Positions 34,418-44,569 of a stretch of 64,000 nt of DNA are shown here, piece by piece. The translations under genes were made by a program, and so were the position numbers. Origin of the DNA: Amnibacterium sp. CER49 (lineage in GTDB: Bacteria > Actinomycetota > Actinomycetes > Actinomycetales > Microbacteriaceae); NCBI RefSeq assembly GCF_029846255.1, contig NZ_JARVWQ010000001.1, positions 1,798,001 through 1,862,000 on the forward strand. The letters are read 5' to 3'. The notes under the pieces were generated by a model. That model did no database searches. It had not been told where the DNA came from and saw only the letters and a program-made list of their open reading frames with translations. The stretch's first letter is position 1. Each line of letters begins with the position of its first letter.

Positions 34418-35464
34418 TCAGGGGGCCGGGGCGGCCTCCTCGCGCAGCACGTGCACCGTCCGCCCGGTCCGGGCCGACTCCTGCGCGGCGAGCACGATCG
34501 ACAGGGTGCGCAGCCCGACGTGCACGTCCGGCTGGGGCTGCGTCCCGGTGCGCACCGCGTCGACGAACGTTGCGAGCAGCGCGTCGTCGAAGTCCGGCCC
34601 GTAGCGCGCCTCGAGAGGCCGCCCGGTGCCGGCGACGATGCCGCGCGCGGCCTGACCGAAGAAGTCGATCTCGACCGTGCCGCTCGTGCCGGCGAGGCTC
34701 AGGGTGAGGCCGCCCCAGACCGGCGAGGTGTCCGGGCGGCTCCACGAGCAGTCGATCGCGGCGATCACCCCGTTCGCATAGGTGATCGTCACGAGGCCCG
34801 CGGTCTCCGAGGCGGCGCGGCCGGCGTGCAGCACCCGGTTCGCGACGGCGGTGACCGTGAGCGGCTCCGACCCCATCAGGCCGTCGAGCAGGTCGGCGAT
34901 GTGCACGATGTGGTCCACGAGCGCGCCGCCGCCTGCCAGCGCGGGATCGGTGAACCAGTCCCGGGCCGTCGGCAGCATGCCGTTGTTCGCGCCGCGAACC
35001 GAGACGAGGCGTCCGAGGGCCCCGGCGGCGTGCTCGGCGCGGAGCCGCTGGAAGACCGAGGCGAACCGCACCGGGAACGCGACCATCAGCAGCACGCCCG
35101 CCGACGCCGCGGCGTCGCGCATGGCGAGGCCGTCCTCCCAGCTCGTCGCGAGCGGCTTCTCGCACAGGATGTGCGCCCCGGCGCCCGCGGCGAGCTCGAC
35201 GAGCTCTCGGTGGCGGGCGTTCTCGCTCGTGATGACGACCGCATCGGGGCGCCAGGCGAGCAGCTCCTCGTAGGTGTCCGCGTAGCCGACGCCGAGTGCG
35301 TCCGCGAGCGCGCGCCCGCGCAGCTCGTCGACCGATCTGCCGGTCGACGTCCCGTCCGGATCCGAGCCACGGACCTCGACATCCGGCATGGCGGCGAGCG
35401 AGGCGAGGTACCCGACGGCGTGCACGTGCGCGAACGACAGCACGCCGATCCTCAGGGCGCTCAT
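34418..35464 (-). CDS. Gfo/Idh/MocA-family oxidoreductase (3)
   Basis: This 348-residue enzyme starts LRIGVLSFAHVHAVGYLASL; the His pair in the nucleotide loop is typical of a subgroup of Gfo/Idh proteins. It has the EKP motif as HILCEKPLATSWEDGLAM and substrate-domain stretch GGGALVDHIVHIADLL. The ATG overlaps the stop of the upstream Gfo/Idh gene by four bases. It is the last gene of the minus-strand operon ROK repressor - ROK kinase - Gfo/Idh - Gfo/Idh. The substrate is probably a sugar or its glycoside. Confidence 0.92.
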   Translation of the reverse strand: MSALRIGVLSFAHVHAVGYLASLAAMPDVEVRGSDPDGTSTGRSVDELRGRALADALGVGYADTYEELLAWRPDAVVITSENARHRELVELAAGAGAHILCEKPLATSWEDGLAMRDAAASAGVLLMVAFPVRFASVFQRLRAEHAAGALGRLVSVRGANNGMLPTARDWFTDPALAGGGALVDHIVHIADLLDGLMGSEPLTVTAVANRVLHAGRAASETAGLVTITYANGVIAAIDCSWSRPDTSPVWGGLTLSLAGTSGTVEIDFFGQAARGIVAGTGRPLEARYGPDFDDALLATFVDAVRTGTQPQPDVHVGLRTLSIVLAAQESARTGRTVHVLREEAAPAP

Positions 35465-36462
35465 GCGCCGACCCGCGAGAACGAGGGGAGCTCGACCGGC
35501 TGGCCGGTCTCGAGGGAGCGGCGGGCGGCGTTCGCGAGCGCGACGGCCGCGACCCCGTCGGCGGCGCTCACGCGAGGTGTCGGACCGCCCTGGATCGCGT
35601 CGACGAACTCGTGCAGCTCCGCGAAGTACGGGTCCTCGGCCGGGTCGACCGCGGGCAGGAAGCCGTCGGCGGCGACCGCCGCGGCGAGCTCGGAGCGGTA
35701 GTTCTGCTCGGCGGCCGAGGAGTGGGCGAGGGTCCCACCCGTCCCCGTCACCGAGTACTCGGTCGTGAACGGCAGGTGCTGCGGGCCCCACAGGCCGGCG
35801 ACATGGCTGATCGCGCCGGACGCGTGCGTGAGCAGGACGTGCGCGGCCTCGACGGGGTCGCGGTCGTCCGGGACCCGTGCGGTCACGGCCGAGACACGGA
35901 CGACCTCGCCGGCGATCCAGCGGGCCATGTCGAGGTCGTGGATCATCTGGTCCATCACGATGCCGCCTGAGAGCGCGTGGTCCGCGAACCAGGGCGTGTG
36001 CATCGGGAACGCGCCCGAGCGCGAGAACCGCAGCACCGCGAGGTCGCCGAGGGTGCCCGCATCGACCGCCTCCTTCAGGCGCACGTACTCGGGGAAGTAC
36101 CGCACCACGTGCGCGGGGTAGAGCGGCAGCCGCGCGGCCTCCGCTCTCGCGGCGAGGTCCGCGGCGTCCTCGTCGGTGAGCGCGAGCGGCTTCTCCGAGA
36201 TCACCGGCTTGCCGGCGGCGAGCGCCGCCCGGACGATCTCGGCGTGCGCGAAGGTGGGGACCGCGACGTCGACGACGTCGACGCGCTCGAGCAGGTCCTC
36301 GAGCGAGTCCACCACCTCGCCGCCGCCGAAGGCCGCGACGAGAGCGGGGGCGCCGGCGGTCGAGTGCACGACGACCTCGCCGAGGCGGAGCAGGTTCGGC
36401 AGGTGGGCGCGGGCGATGCCGCCGGCGCCCACGAGGCCGATGCGGATGCGGGGTGGGGACAT
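35461..36462 (-). CDS. Gfo/Idh/MocA-family oxidoreductase (4)
   Basis: This 333-residue enzyme has Rossmann motif IRIGLVGAGGIARAHLPNLL, EKP motif PVISEKPLALTDEDAADL and substrate-domain stretch SGGIVMDQMIHDLDMARWIA. Its ATG shares one base with the TGA of the ROK kinase gene and its stop overlaps the next Gfo/Idh gene, so the four genes of this operon are tightly coupled. As with the other three dehydrogenases in this region, the precise sugar is not shown by the sequence. Confidence 0.92.
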   Translation of the reverse strand: MSPPRIRIGLVGAGGIARAHLPNLLRLGEVVVHSTAGAPALVAAFGGGEVVDSLEDLLERVDVVDVAVPTFAHAEIVRAALAAGKPVISEKPLALTDEDAADLAARAEAARLPLYPAHVVRYFPEYVRLKEAVDAGTLGDLAVLRFSRSGAFPMHTPWFADHALSGGIVMDQMIHDLDMARWIAGEVVRVSAVTARVPDDRDPVEAAHVLLTHASGAISHVAGLWGPQHLPFTTEYSVTGTGGTLAHSSAAEQNYRSELAAAVAADGFLPAVDPAEDPYFAELHEFVDAIQGGPTPRVSAADGVAAVALANAARRSLETGQPVELPSFSRVGA

Positions 36463-37424
36463 CAGGTCTCCTGTTCCAGAGGGGATCGGGCGGCGGTGCC
36501 GGCGAGCAGCGCCGCCCCGGCGAGTGCGGCCGCGGGGCCGACGAGCGAGCGCTCGACCGCCGGCGGTGGCCGCCAGGTGAGCAGGTCGGCCACCGAGCGC
36601 CGCACGGGGGCGAGCAGCCGGTCCCCGGCCTCGCTCAGACCGCCCCCGAGCACGACGGCGGTCGGGTCGAGCACCGCCGTGAGCATGACGATGCCGGTGG
36701 CGAGCGCGGAGACCGCCTGGTGCCAAACGAGCGCGGCGATCTCGTCGGTCTCGATGCGCTCGACGACGCCAGGGGTGTCGGCCGCGTGGGCGCCGCCGGC
36801 CTCGCGGTAGCGGCGGAGGATGTTGCTCGCCGAGGCGTACACCTCGACGCAGCCGCGCTGCCCGCAGCTGCAGCGCTCGCCCCCCGGCACGACGGGGACG
36901 TGGCCGAACTCGCCGGCCGCGCCGCCCGCTCCGGTGAGGACGGCGCCGCCGCTCACGACGGTCGCCGAGACGCCGGTGCCGATCGGGATGAAGACGAAGT
37001 CGTCCGCGTCCCGTCCACGGAGGCTTCGGGCGCGCCGCTCGGCCAGCGAAGCGGCCCGCGCGTCGTGGTCGAGCGCGACCGGCACGCCGAACCGGTCCCG
37101 GAGCAGTGCGGCGATCGGGACGTCGGCCCAGCCGAGGTTCACGGCGAGCACCACCACGCCCGACCCGCTGTCGACGACCCCCGGGGAGCAGACCCCGATG
37201 CCGACGAGCACGTGCCCGTCGCGGGCGGCGAGCTCGGCCAGCTCGCCCACCACCGCGAGGACCGCCGCCACGGCGCGGTCGCCGGGAGGATCGGACGGCG
37301 TCCCCTCGAGGAAGGTCGGGGCGCCGAGCAGGGCCAGCGCCGGGCCGTCCTCCGGGTACAGCCCCGCCTTGATGGTGGTGCCGCCGATGTCGACGGCGAT
37401 CAGGACCCGCGTGCCCGCCGTCAC
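36462..37424 (-). CDS. ROK-family sugar kinase
   Basis: This 320-residue kinase without a DNA-binding domain has phosphate-1 motif VDIGGTTIKAGLYPEDG and catalytic Asp region LDHDARAASLAE, where the common Asn-Asp-Ala-Asn reads His-Asp-Ala-Arg but keeps the Asp. EFGHVPVV supplies the zinc His and the zinc motif is CSCGQRGCVEVYAS. It probably phosphorylates a free hexose or N-acetylhexosamine. GTG 37424 overlaps the stop of the ROK repressor gene (GTGA). Confidence 0.9.
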   Translation of the reverse strand: MTAGTRVLIAVDIGGTTIKAGLYPEDGPALALLGAPTFLEGTPSDPPGDRAVAAVLAVVGELAELAARDGHVLVGIGVCSPGVVDSGSGVVVLAVNLGWADVPIAALLRDRFGVPVALDHDARAASLAERRARSLRGRDADDFVFIPIGTGVSATVVSGGAVLTGAGGAAGEFGHVPVVPGGERCSCGQRGCVEVYASASNILRRYREAGGAHAADTPGVVERIETDEIAALVWHQAVSALATGIVMLTAVLDPTAVVLGGGLSEAGDRLLAPVRRSVADLLTWRPPPAVERSLVGPAAALAGAALLAGTAARSPLEQET

Positions 37425-38650
37425 CCTGCGCTCGCCGTCCGCAGGGCGGCACGACCGGCGAGCTCGTCGACGCGCGCCGGCGCGAGGAACTCGTCGAGCG
37501 CGAGGATGCTCGCACCGCGGATCGCCGCGTCCTGCGCCGCGCGGCTCGCCCGGACCTCGAGCGCGTCCGCCGCGAGCGGCAGGCACATCCGGTAGAGCTC
37601 GCTGCGGATCGCGGACACGAGCGGGGGAGCGGCGGACATCGATCCCGCGAGCACGATCTCCTTGGGGTTGAAGAAGTTCACGACGACGCCGAGGACGCGG
37701 CCGATGCGGACGCCCGCGTCGCGCAGCTCGTCGACCACCGCCGGGTCGCCCTGCGCCGCCAGCGCGAGGAGGTCGGCGGTCGAGGTCACCGCGACCCCCG
37801 CCTTCTGCAGCCGCGCGATGAGGGCGCCGCCGGAGGCCACGGACTCGAGGCAGTTCGGGACGCCGCACGTGCAGCCGATCGCCGACGTGCCGTCGACGGC
37901 GGTGTGCGCGAGCTCGCCGGCCGCGCCGCCGATGCCGCGATGGAGCCGTCCGCGGGCGATGATCCCGCTGCCGATCCGGGTGCCGAGCTTCACCGCGATC
38001 AGCTGCGACTGCTCGGGCTCGTGCTGGTCGGACCGCTCGGCGAGCGCGATGAGGTTCGCGTCGTTCTCGACGAGGACGGGCACCGCGGTGTGCTCGGCGA
38101 AGAGGTCGGCGAGCACGATGCCGTCCCAGTCGGGCGCGAAGCTCGGCGCCACGAGGCGGTCGTCCGGGTGCGCGACGGGAGCCGGGACCCCGACGGCCAC
38201 GGCCCGCAGCGCGGCGGGGTCGAGGCCGGAGTCCCGCATCAGCGTCACGGACCGGCGCCAGAGCTGGGCCACGGTCTCGCGGGCCCCCACGGCACCCGTC
38301 AACGGCACGCCGTGCTCGAGCACGCCCGTGTCGGCGAGCTCCGCTCCGGTGAGGTCGGCGATCGCGGCCCGCACGTGGTTCGCGCCGAGGTCGACGGCGA
38401 GCACGAACCCGTGCGACCCGTCGAGGGCCACGCGACGGCCGCGGCGGTCGCCGAGCGCCCCGATCGAGCCCACCTCGTGCACGAGGCCGGCCGCCGCGAG
38501 CGCGTCGACGCGGAGCGCCACGGTCGAGGGCGCGAGCCCCGTCATCCTGGCGAGACCGGAGCGCGACACGGCGCCGTGCGAGCGGATGAGGCGCAGCACG
38601 TCGCCTAAGGACCCGGGAGCGGACGCCCGGTCCTGGTAGCGACGATGCAT
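37421..38650 (-). CDS. ROK-family transcriptional repressor
   Basis: This 409-residue protein has an N-terminal winged helix (LGDVLRLIRSHGAVSRSGLA, then RMTGLAPSTVALRVDALAA) and a ROK domain with ENDANLIALAERS and zinc motif CTCGVPNCLE. ATG 38650 has no ribosome binding site, but TAACAT on the same strand ends six bases before it, so the mRNA is probably leaderless. It is the first gene of the kinase/dehydrogenase operon and divergent from the oligopeptide-type importer; it likely controls both through the GAAAGGTTTC site between them. Confidence 0.92.
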   Translation of the reverse strand: MHRRYQDRASAPGSLGDVLRLIRSHGAVSRSGLARMTGLAPSTVALRVDALAAAGLVHEVGSIGALGDRRGRRVALDGSHGFVLAVDLGANHVRAAIADLTGAELADTGVLEHGVPLTGAVGARETVAQLWRRSVTLMRDSGLDPAALRAVAVGVPAPVAHPDDRLVAPSFAPDWDGIVLADLFAEHTAVPVLVENDANLIALAERSDQHEPEQSQLIAVKLGTRIGSGIIARGRLHRGIGGAAGELAHTAVDGTSAIGCTCGVPNCLESVASGGALIARLQKAGVAVTSTADLLALAAQGDPAVVDELRDAGVRIGRVLGVVVNFFNPKEIVLAGSMSAAPPLVSAIRSELYRMCLPLAADALEVRASRAAQDAAIRGASILALDEFLAPARVDELAGRAALRTASAG

Positions 38651-38656
38651 GTCGCG

Positions 38657-38693
38657 ATGTTAGCCATGCGGAGTCCGATCATCGAAAGGTTTC
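38657..38693. promoter_or_regulatory. Leaderless ROK promoter with operator candidate
   Basis: On the minus strand TAACAT (38662-38657) is a TANNNT-type -10 box six bases before the ROK start. GAAAGGTTTC (38684-38693), a GAAA-NN-TTTC inverted repeat, sits at the -35 side and between the two divergent operons. The operator role is inferred from position. Confidence 0.45.
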
Positions 38694-38841
38694 ATTCCGG
38701 CATCGCAACTTGACCGCCGGGAGCAGGGGCTGCGAGAGTGCGCTCGTGCCGACGTGGTCACGTGTTCGAGGCTTTCGTGTCCGCAGGTCGCTGCGGGCCC
38801 GGGCCGGCGCGTCGCCCGTTCAGAACCCGGAAGGACGAGCA

Positions 38842-40503
38842 ATGGGATCCACCCGTACACCCCGCTGGCCTCGACTGGGAGGGGCCCTGGCGACAGCCGC
38901 GGCGGTCGCGCTGCTCGCGGCCGGCTGCGCGTCCGGCGGATCCTCCGGTGGCGCAGGCGGTGTCAACGGCTCGGTCACGATCGCCAACACGAGCGGCGCG
39001 ACCTGGACCTGCGGCTTCAACCCCTTCAACCCGGCGGTGCTGGGGGAGTCGTTCGGCTTCGCCTACGAGCCCCTCGTCTACGTCAACGCACTGAAGAACG
39101 CCGCGCAGACGCCGATGCTGGCGACGAAGACGGCTTGGTCGAACGGCTTCAAGACCCTCACGGTGACCACCCGGCAGGGCGTCAAGTGGAGCGATGGCAA
39201 GCCGTTCAGCGCCGACGACGTGGTCTTCACCTTCGAGCTGCTGAAGAAGCACGCCGGGCTCGACATCAACGCGGTCTGGTCCTCGGGCCTGCAGTCGGTC
39301 ACGAAGTCCGGCACCGACCAGGTCGTGTTCCAGTTCAAGGCGCCGTCGCAGCCCTACCTCTACTACATCGCCGGGCAGACGCCAATCGTGCCGCAGCACA
39401 TCTGGTCGACCAGCGCGGTGGGTGACCCGGTGACCTACACCGATTCGAAGCCCGTCGGCACGGGCCCCTACAAGGTCGCGTCGTGCACGCCGCAGAACAT
39501 CCAGTACGCGGCGAACACCGGCTTCTGGATGAAGGGCAAGCCCTCGGTGAAGACGGTGAACTACCCGGCGTACACCGACAACTCGCCGGCGAACCAGGAC
39601 CTCGCCTCCGGCAAGGCGCAGTGGGGCGGGCAGTTCATCCCGAACATCGACAAGTACTACGCGGCCCGCGACAAGGCGCACAACCACTACTGGGCTCCGG
39701 CCGTCGCGAACGTGAGCCTCGCGTTCAACCTCAAGCACCCCGTCACGAGCGATGTGAAGGTGCGGCAGGCGCTCGCGTACGCGATCGACCGCAAGACCGT
39801 CGCGAAGGTCGGTGAGAACGGTCAGGAGTCGGGCTCGAACCAGTCCGGCATCGTGCTGCCGACGTTCCAGTCCTGGTTCGACGACGCCCTCGCCAAGCAG
39901 TACGACTACACCCCGAACCAGGACAAGGCGAAGCAGCTGCTCGCCTCCGCCGGGTACTCGGCGAGCAAGCCGCTCAAGCTGAACGTCATCACGGTGAGCG
40001 GGTTCACCGACTGGGACGCCTCGCTGCAGGAGATCAAGCAGGAGCTCGCGCAGGTGGGCGTCGACCTCACGGTGCAGGACCTCGCGGGCCAGACCTACAA
40101 CACCCGCCTGTACAAGGGCGACTTCGACCTCGCCTACATCTCGGAGACCGGCGGCCCGGCGCCCTACTACGAGATGCGCCAGGAGCTGCTCAGCGCGAAC
40201 TCCGCGCCGCTCGGGCAGAACGCGACGACGAACTACATGCGGTTCTCCGACCCGGCGGTCGACAAGCTGCTGAACGACTACTCGGCCGCGTCCGAGTCGG
40301 AGCAGCACAACATCGTGAGCCAGCTGCAGAAGGTCATGCTGACGCAGGTGCCGACGATCCCGATGACCCAGTCCGCGTACTGGTTCCAGTACAGCACCAA
40401 GAGCCTCACGGGCTGGCCGACGCCGTCGAACCCGTACGCGCTGCCTGCGCCGTACGCGATCCCGGACAACGAGCAGGTGCTGATCAACCTGAAGGGCAAG
40501 TGA
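38842..40503 (+). CDS. ABC transporter substrate-binding lipoprotein, family 5 (oligopeptide/oligosaccharide type)
   Basis: This 553-residue extracellular binding protein has a lipoprotein signal ending LLAAGCASG and then the family 5 pattern. Segments are FGFAYEPLVYVN, VKWSDGKPFSADDVVFTFEL, GTGPYKV, VSLAFNLKHPVTSDVKVRQA and LAYAIDRKTVAKV. GGAAGGA precedes the ATG. Family 5 proteins bind peptides but also oligosaccharides; the linked hexosaminidase, ROK kinase and dehydrogenases suggest a sugar ligand here. First gene of the importer operon SBP-permease-permease-ATPase-ATPase. Confidence 0.93.
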   Translation: MGSTRTPRWPRLGGALATAAAVALLAAGCASGGSSGGAGGVNGSVTIANTSGATWTCGFNPFNPAVLGESFGFAYEPLVYVNALKNAAQTPMLATKTAWSNGFKTLTVTTRQGVKWSDGKPFSADDVVFTFELLKKHAGLDINAVWSSGLQSVTKSGTDQVVFQFKAPSQPYLYYIAGQTPIVPQHIWSTSAVGDPVTYTDSKPVGTGPYKVASCTPQNIQYAANTGFWMKGKPSVKTVNYPAYTDNSPANQDLASGKAQWGGQFIPNIDKYYAARDKAHNHYWAPAVANVSLAFNLKHPVTSDVKVRQALAYAIDRKTVAKVGENGQESGSNQSGIVLPTFQSWFDDALAKQYDYTPNQDKAKQLLASAGYSASKPLKLNVITVSGFTDWDASLQEIKQELAQVGVDLTVQDLAGQTYNTRLYKGDFDLAYISETGGPAPYYEMRQELLSANSAPLGQNATTNYMRFSDPAVDKLLNDYSAASESEQHNIVSQLQKVMLTQVPTIPMTQSAYWFQYSTKSLTGWPTPSNPYALPAPYAIPDNEQVLINLKGK

Positions 40504-40531
40504 TGCTGAGCCGCGGGAGAGGGAGGGCGGC

Positions 40532-41515
40532 GTGAGGTACGTCCTGCGCCGGCTGGTGCTGTTCGTGATCACGCTGTGGGTCGCGTTGACGATCAACTTC
40601 TTCATCCCGCGGCTCATGCCCGGCAACCCCGCGGAAGCGATGATGGCGCGCTTCCGCGGGCGGGTGAACCCGGCGGCGCTGAAGGCGCTCGAGGCCGCGT
40701 TCGGCATCAACACCCAGAAGCCGCTGCTGCAGCAGTACATCGAGTACCTCGGCAACACCTTCACCGGCAACTTCGGCAGCTCGCTCACGTTCTTCCCGCA
40801 GCCCGTCAGCCAGGTGCTCGCCACCGCGCTGCCGTGGACCATCGGCCTCGTGGGGGTGACGACGGTGGTCGCGTTCCTCGTCGGCACCCTCATCGGGCTC
40901 GTCGCCGGCTGGCGCCGCGGCGGCGTGCTCGACAGCGTGCTGCCACCGGTGTTCGTGATCACCGGGGCCCTCCCGTTCTTCTGGGTGGGCCTGCTGCTCG
41001 TGCTGCTGTTCTCGGTCACGATGAACGTGCTGCCGAACGCGGGGGCGTACGACGTGACCCTCGCGCCGGACTTCAGCGCCGACTTCATCGGCAGCGTGCT
41101 GAGCCACGCGATCCTGCCCGCGGTGACGATCCTCATCATCTCCGTCGGCGGATGGATCCTCACGATGCGCAACAACGTCGTCACGATCCTCGCCGACGAC
41201 TACATCCGGATGGCGCGGGCGAAGGGTCTGTCGAACCGGCGGATCATGTACGGCTACGCCGCGCGCAACGCCGTGCTGCCGAACCTCGCCGGCTTCGCGA
41301 TGTCGCTCGGGTTCGTCGTCTCCGGCGCGATCCTCGTCGAGTACACGTTCAACTACCCGGGGGTCGGGTACATGCTGCTGCAGGCGGTCAACAACCAGGA
41401 CTACCCGCTCATGCAGGCGATGTTCGTGATGATCACGATCACCGTGCTCGTGGCGATCCTGATCTGCGACTTCCTCACGGTGATGCTCGATCCCCGCGCC
41501 CGGACGGAGGGCTGA
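40532..41515 (+). CDS. ABC transporter permease, DppB/OppB type
   Basis: This 327-residue permease starts with the characteristic MRYVLRRLVLFVITLWVALTI-like first helix (its first 20 residues read MRYVLRRLVLFVITLWVALT). It continues with FIPRLMPGNPAEAMMARFRG. The EAA loop is DDYIRMARAKGLSNRRIMYG and the end NYPGVGYMLLQAVNNQDYPL is diagnostic for this family. GAGGGAGGG precedes GTG 40532. It forms a heterodimer with the following DppC-type protein, two bases downstream. Confidence 0.95.
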   Translation: MRYVLRRLVLFVITLWVALTINFFIPRLMPGNPAEAMMARFRGRVNPAALKALEAAFGINTQKPLLQQYIEYLGNTFTGNFGSSLTFFPQPVSQVLATALPWTIGLVGVTTVVAFLVGTLIGLVAGWRRGGVLDSVLPPVFVITGALPFFWVGLLLVLLFSVTMNVLPNAGAYDVTLAPDFSADFIGSVLSHAILPAVTILIISVGGWILTMRNNVVTILADDYIRMARAKGLSNRRIMYGYAARNAVLPNLAGFAMSLGFVVSGAILVEYTFNYPGVGYMLLQAVNNQDYPLMQAMFVMITITVLVAILICDFLTVMLDPRARTEG

Positions 41516-41517
41516 CC

Positions 41518-42446
41518 ATGGTCTCGATCACAGCCGGCTCGATGAAGCCGCCGGCGCTCAAGGCCCGCCGGCGCCGGGGTGGTGGCGCGCTCGCCGTGTG
41601 GAACGCCGTCCGCCGCAGCGGCAAGGCGCTCCTCGGTGCCGCCCTGCTGCTCGTGTTCCTGGTCGCGGCGGTCTTCCCGCAGCTCTTCACGAGCGTCGCC
41701 CACCCGGCCGAGCGCGCCTACGATCTCAGCCTGCCGCCGGGCCCGGGGCACCCGCTCGGCACCACGGCGTTCGGCCAGGACATCTGGGCCGAGCTGGTCT
41801 GGGGCACGCGCGAGACGCTGATCGTCGCGGTGGCGACCGGGCTCGCGGCCACCGTGCTGTCGGTGCTGATCGGGGTGGCGGCGGCGTACCTCGGAGGCGT
41901 CGCCGACGAGGCCCTCTCGCTGCTGACCGACGTCTTCCTCGTGATCCCGGCGTTCCCGCTCATCATCGTGATCGCGGCGTACGCGAACGGCGGCAACCTG
42001 GCCGTCATCATCGCGGTGCTCGTCGTCACCGGCTGGTCCTACGGCGCCCGGCAGCTCCGGGCGCAGGCGCTGTCGCTGCGCCGACGCGACTTCCTCGAGT
42101 CCGCGCGGGTGCGCGGCGAGAACTGGATCTACATCGTCGTCTTCGAGATGCTGCCGACGATGATCTCGCTCATCGCGGCGAACTTCCTCGGCACGGCGCT
42201 CTACGCGGTGCTCACCGCGGCCGGCCTGCAGTTCGTCGGGCTGGGCAGCCCCAACTCCGTCAGCTGGGGCACGATGCTCCACTGGGCGCAGTCGGCGGAG
42301 GCGCTGCAGACGGGGCAGGCGTGGTGGATCATCGCGCCCGGCCTCTGCATCGCGCTGCTGGGCGCGGCGTTCGCGCTGCTCAACTACGCGTTCGACGAGA
42401 TCTCGAACCCCGCGCTCCGGCGCGTTCGGCGGCCCAGGAAGGCATC

Positions 42447-42450
<4 letters not shown>
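41518..42450 (+). CDS. ABC transporter permease, DppC/OppC type
   Basis: This 310-residue permease has a basic cytoplasmic N-terminus, a first helix (GAALLLVFLVAAVFPQLF) and the family segment HPLGTTAFGQDIWAELVWGT. The EAA loop is DFLESARVRGENWIYIVV. Near the end come GLQFVGLGSPNSVSWGTMLH and WWIIAPGLCIALLGAAFALL, both typical. ATG 41518 follows the partner's stop by two bases, and its own stop overlaps the next GTG (GTGA). Confidence 0.95.
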
Positions 42451-43528
<1,078 letters not shown>

Positions 43529-43532
<4 letters not shown>

Positions 43533-44569
43533 GCACGCCGATCCTCGAGGCGCGAGGCCTGACCCGGGTGTTCCGCGTCGGCGGGTTCCTGAACCGGCAC
43601 GACCTGCACGCCGTCGACGACGCGAGCTTCGCGATCGGAGGCTCCGAGATCCTCGCGCTCGTGGGGGAGAGCGGTAGCGGCAAGTCGACGATCGCCCGGC
43701 TGCTCGCCCAGGTCTACACGCCGAGCGCGGGCGAGATCCTCTTCGAGGGCACGCCGCTCACGAAGCTGCGGAGCCGCGCCGACCAGATGCGGTACCGCGC
43801 CGCGGTGCCGATGGTGTTCCAGGACCCCTTCAGCTCGCTGAACCAGTCGTATCCCGTGTCGCACGGCATCGAGCGGGGCCTCAAGCTGCACCGGTCGGAC
43901 CTCGACGCCGAGGGGCGCCGCTCCGAGGCGGAGCGGGTCATGGAGGCCGTGGGCATGCGGCCCGCGAGCGAGGCGCTGAGGAAGTACCCGTACGAGCTTT
44001 CGGGCGGCCAGCGGCAGCGGGTCGGGTTCGCGCAGGCGCTCGCCTACAAGCCGAAGGTGATCCTCGCCGACGAGCCGGTGTCGATGCTCGACATCTCGGT
44101 GCGCATCGGGCTGCTGAACCTCATGGCGAAGCTGCGCGACGAGGACCACGTCTCGCTCCTCTACATCACGCACGACATCGCGAGCGCGCGCTACATCGCC
44201 GACCGCATGATGGTGATGTACGCGGGACACGTGGTCGAGTCCGGTCCCGTCGACGAGGTGCTGCAGTCGCCGCAGCACCCGTACACGCAGCTGCTCGTCG
44301 CGGCGGTGCCCGATCCGCGCGCCATGCCCACGATGACGGCCGAGCAGGCGGCGGGCGAGCCGCCGAAGGTGATCGACCCGAAGCCCGGCTGCCGGTTCGC
44401 CGACCGCTGCCCGCTCGCGAAGGAGGTGTGCCGCACCACCACCCCGCCGCTGCTCGAGCTGCAGCCCCGGCACGAGGTCGCCTGCCACGTCGCGGCCGAC
44501 CGGGTGGGCCGGGGAGCGGAGTCGGAGGAGCTCGGCAGGGCCGCCGACCTCGTGGGCTCCGCCGCGTGA
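43529..44569 (+). CDS. ABC transporter ATPase, DppF/OppF type
   Basis: This 346-residue ATPase has Walker A LVGESGSGKST, Q-loop MVFQDPFSSLNQSY, signature LSGGQRQRVGFAQAL, Walker B VILADEPVSMLD and ITHDIASARYIA. The C-terminal extension contains HPYTQLLVAAVPDP and the Cys cluster CRFADRCPLAKEVC. It pairs with the DppD-type ATPase. The stop overlaps the GTG of the acyltransferase gene, so that gene belongs to the same transcript. Confidence 0.95.
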
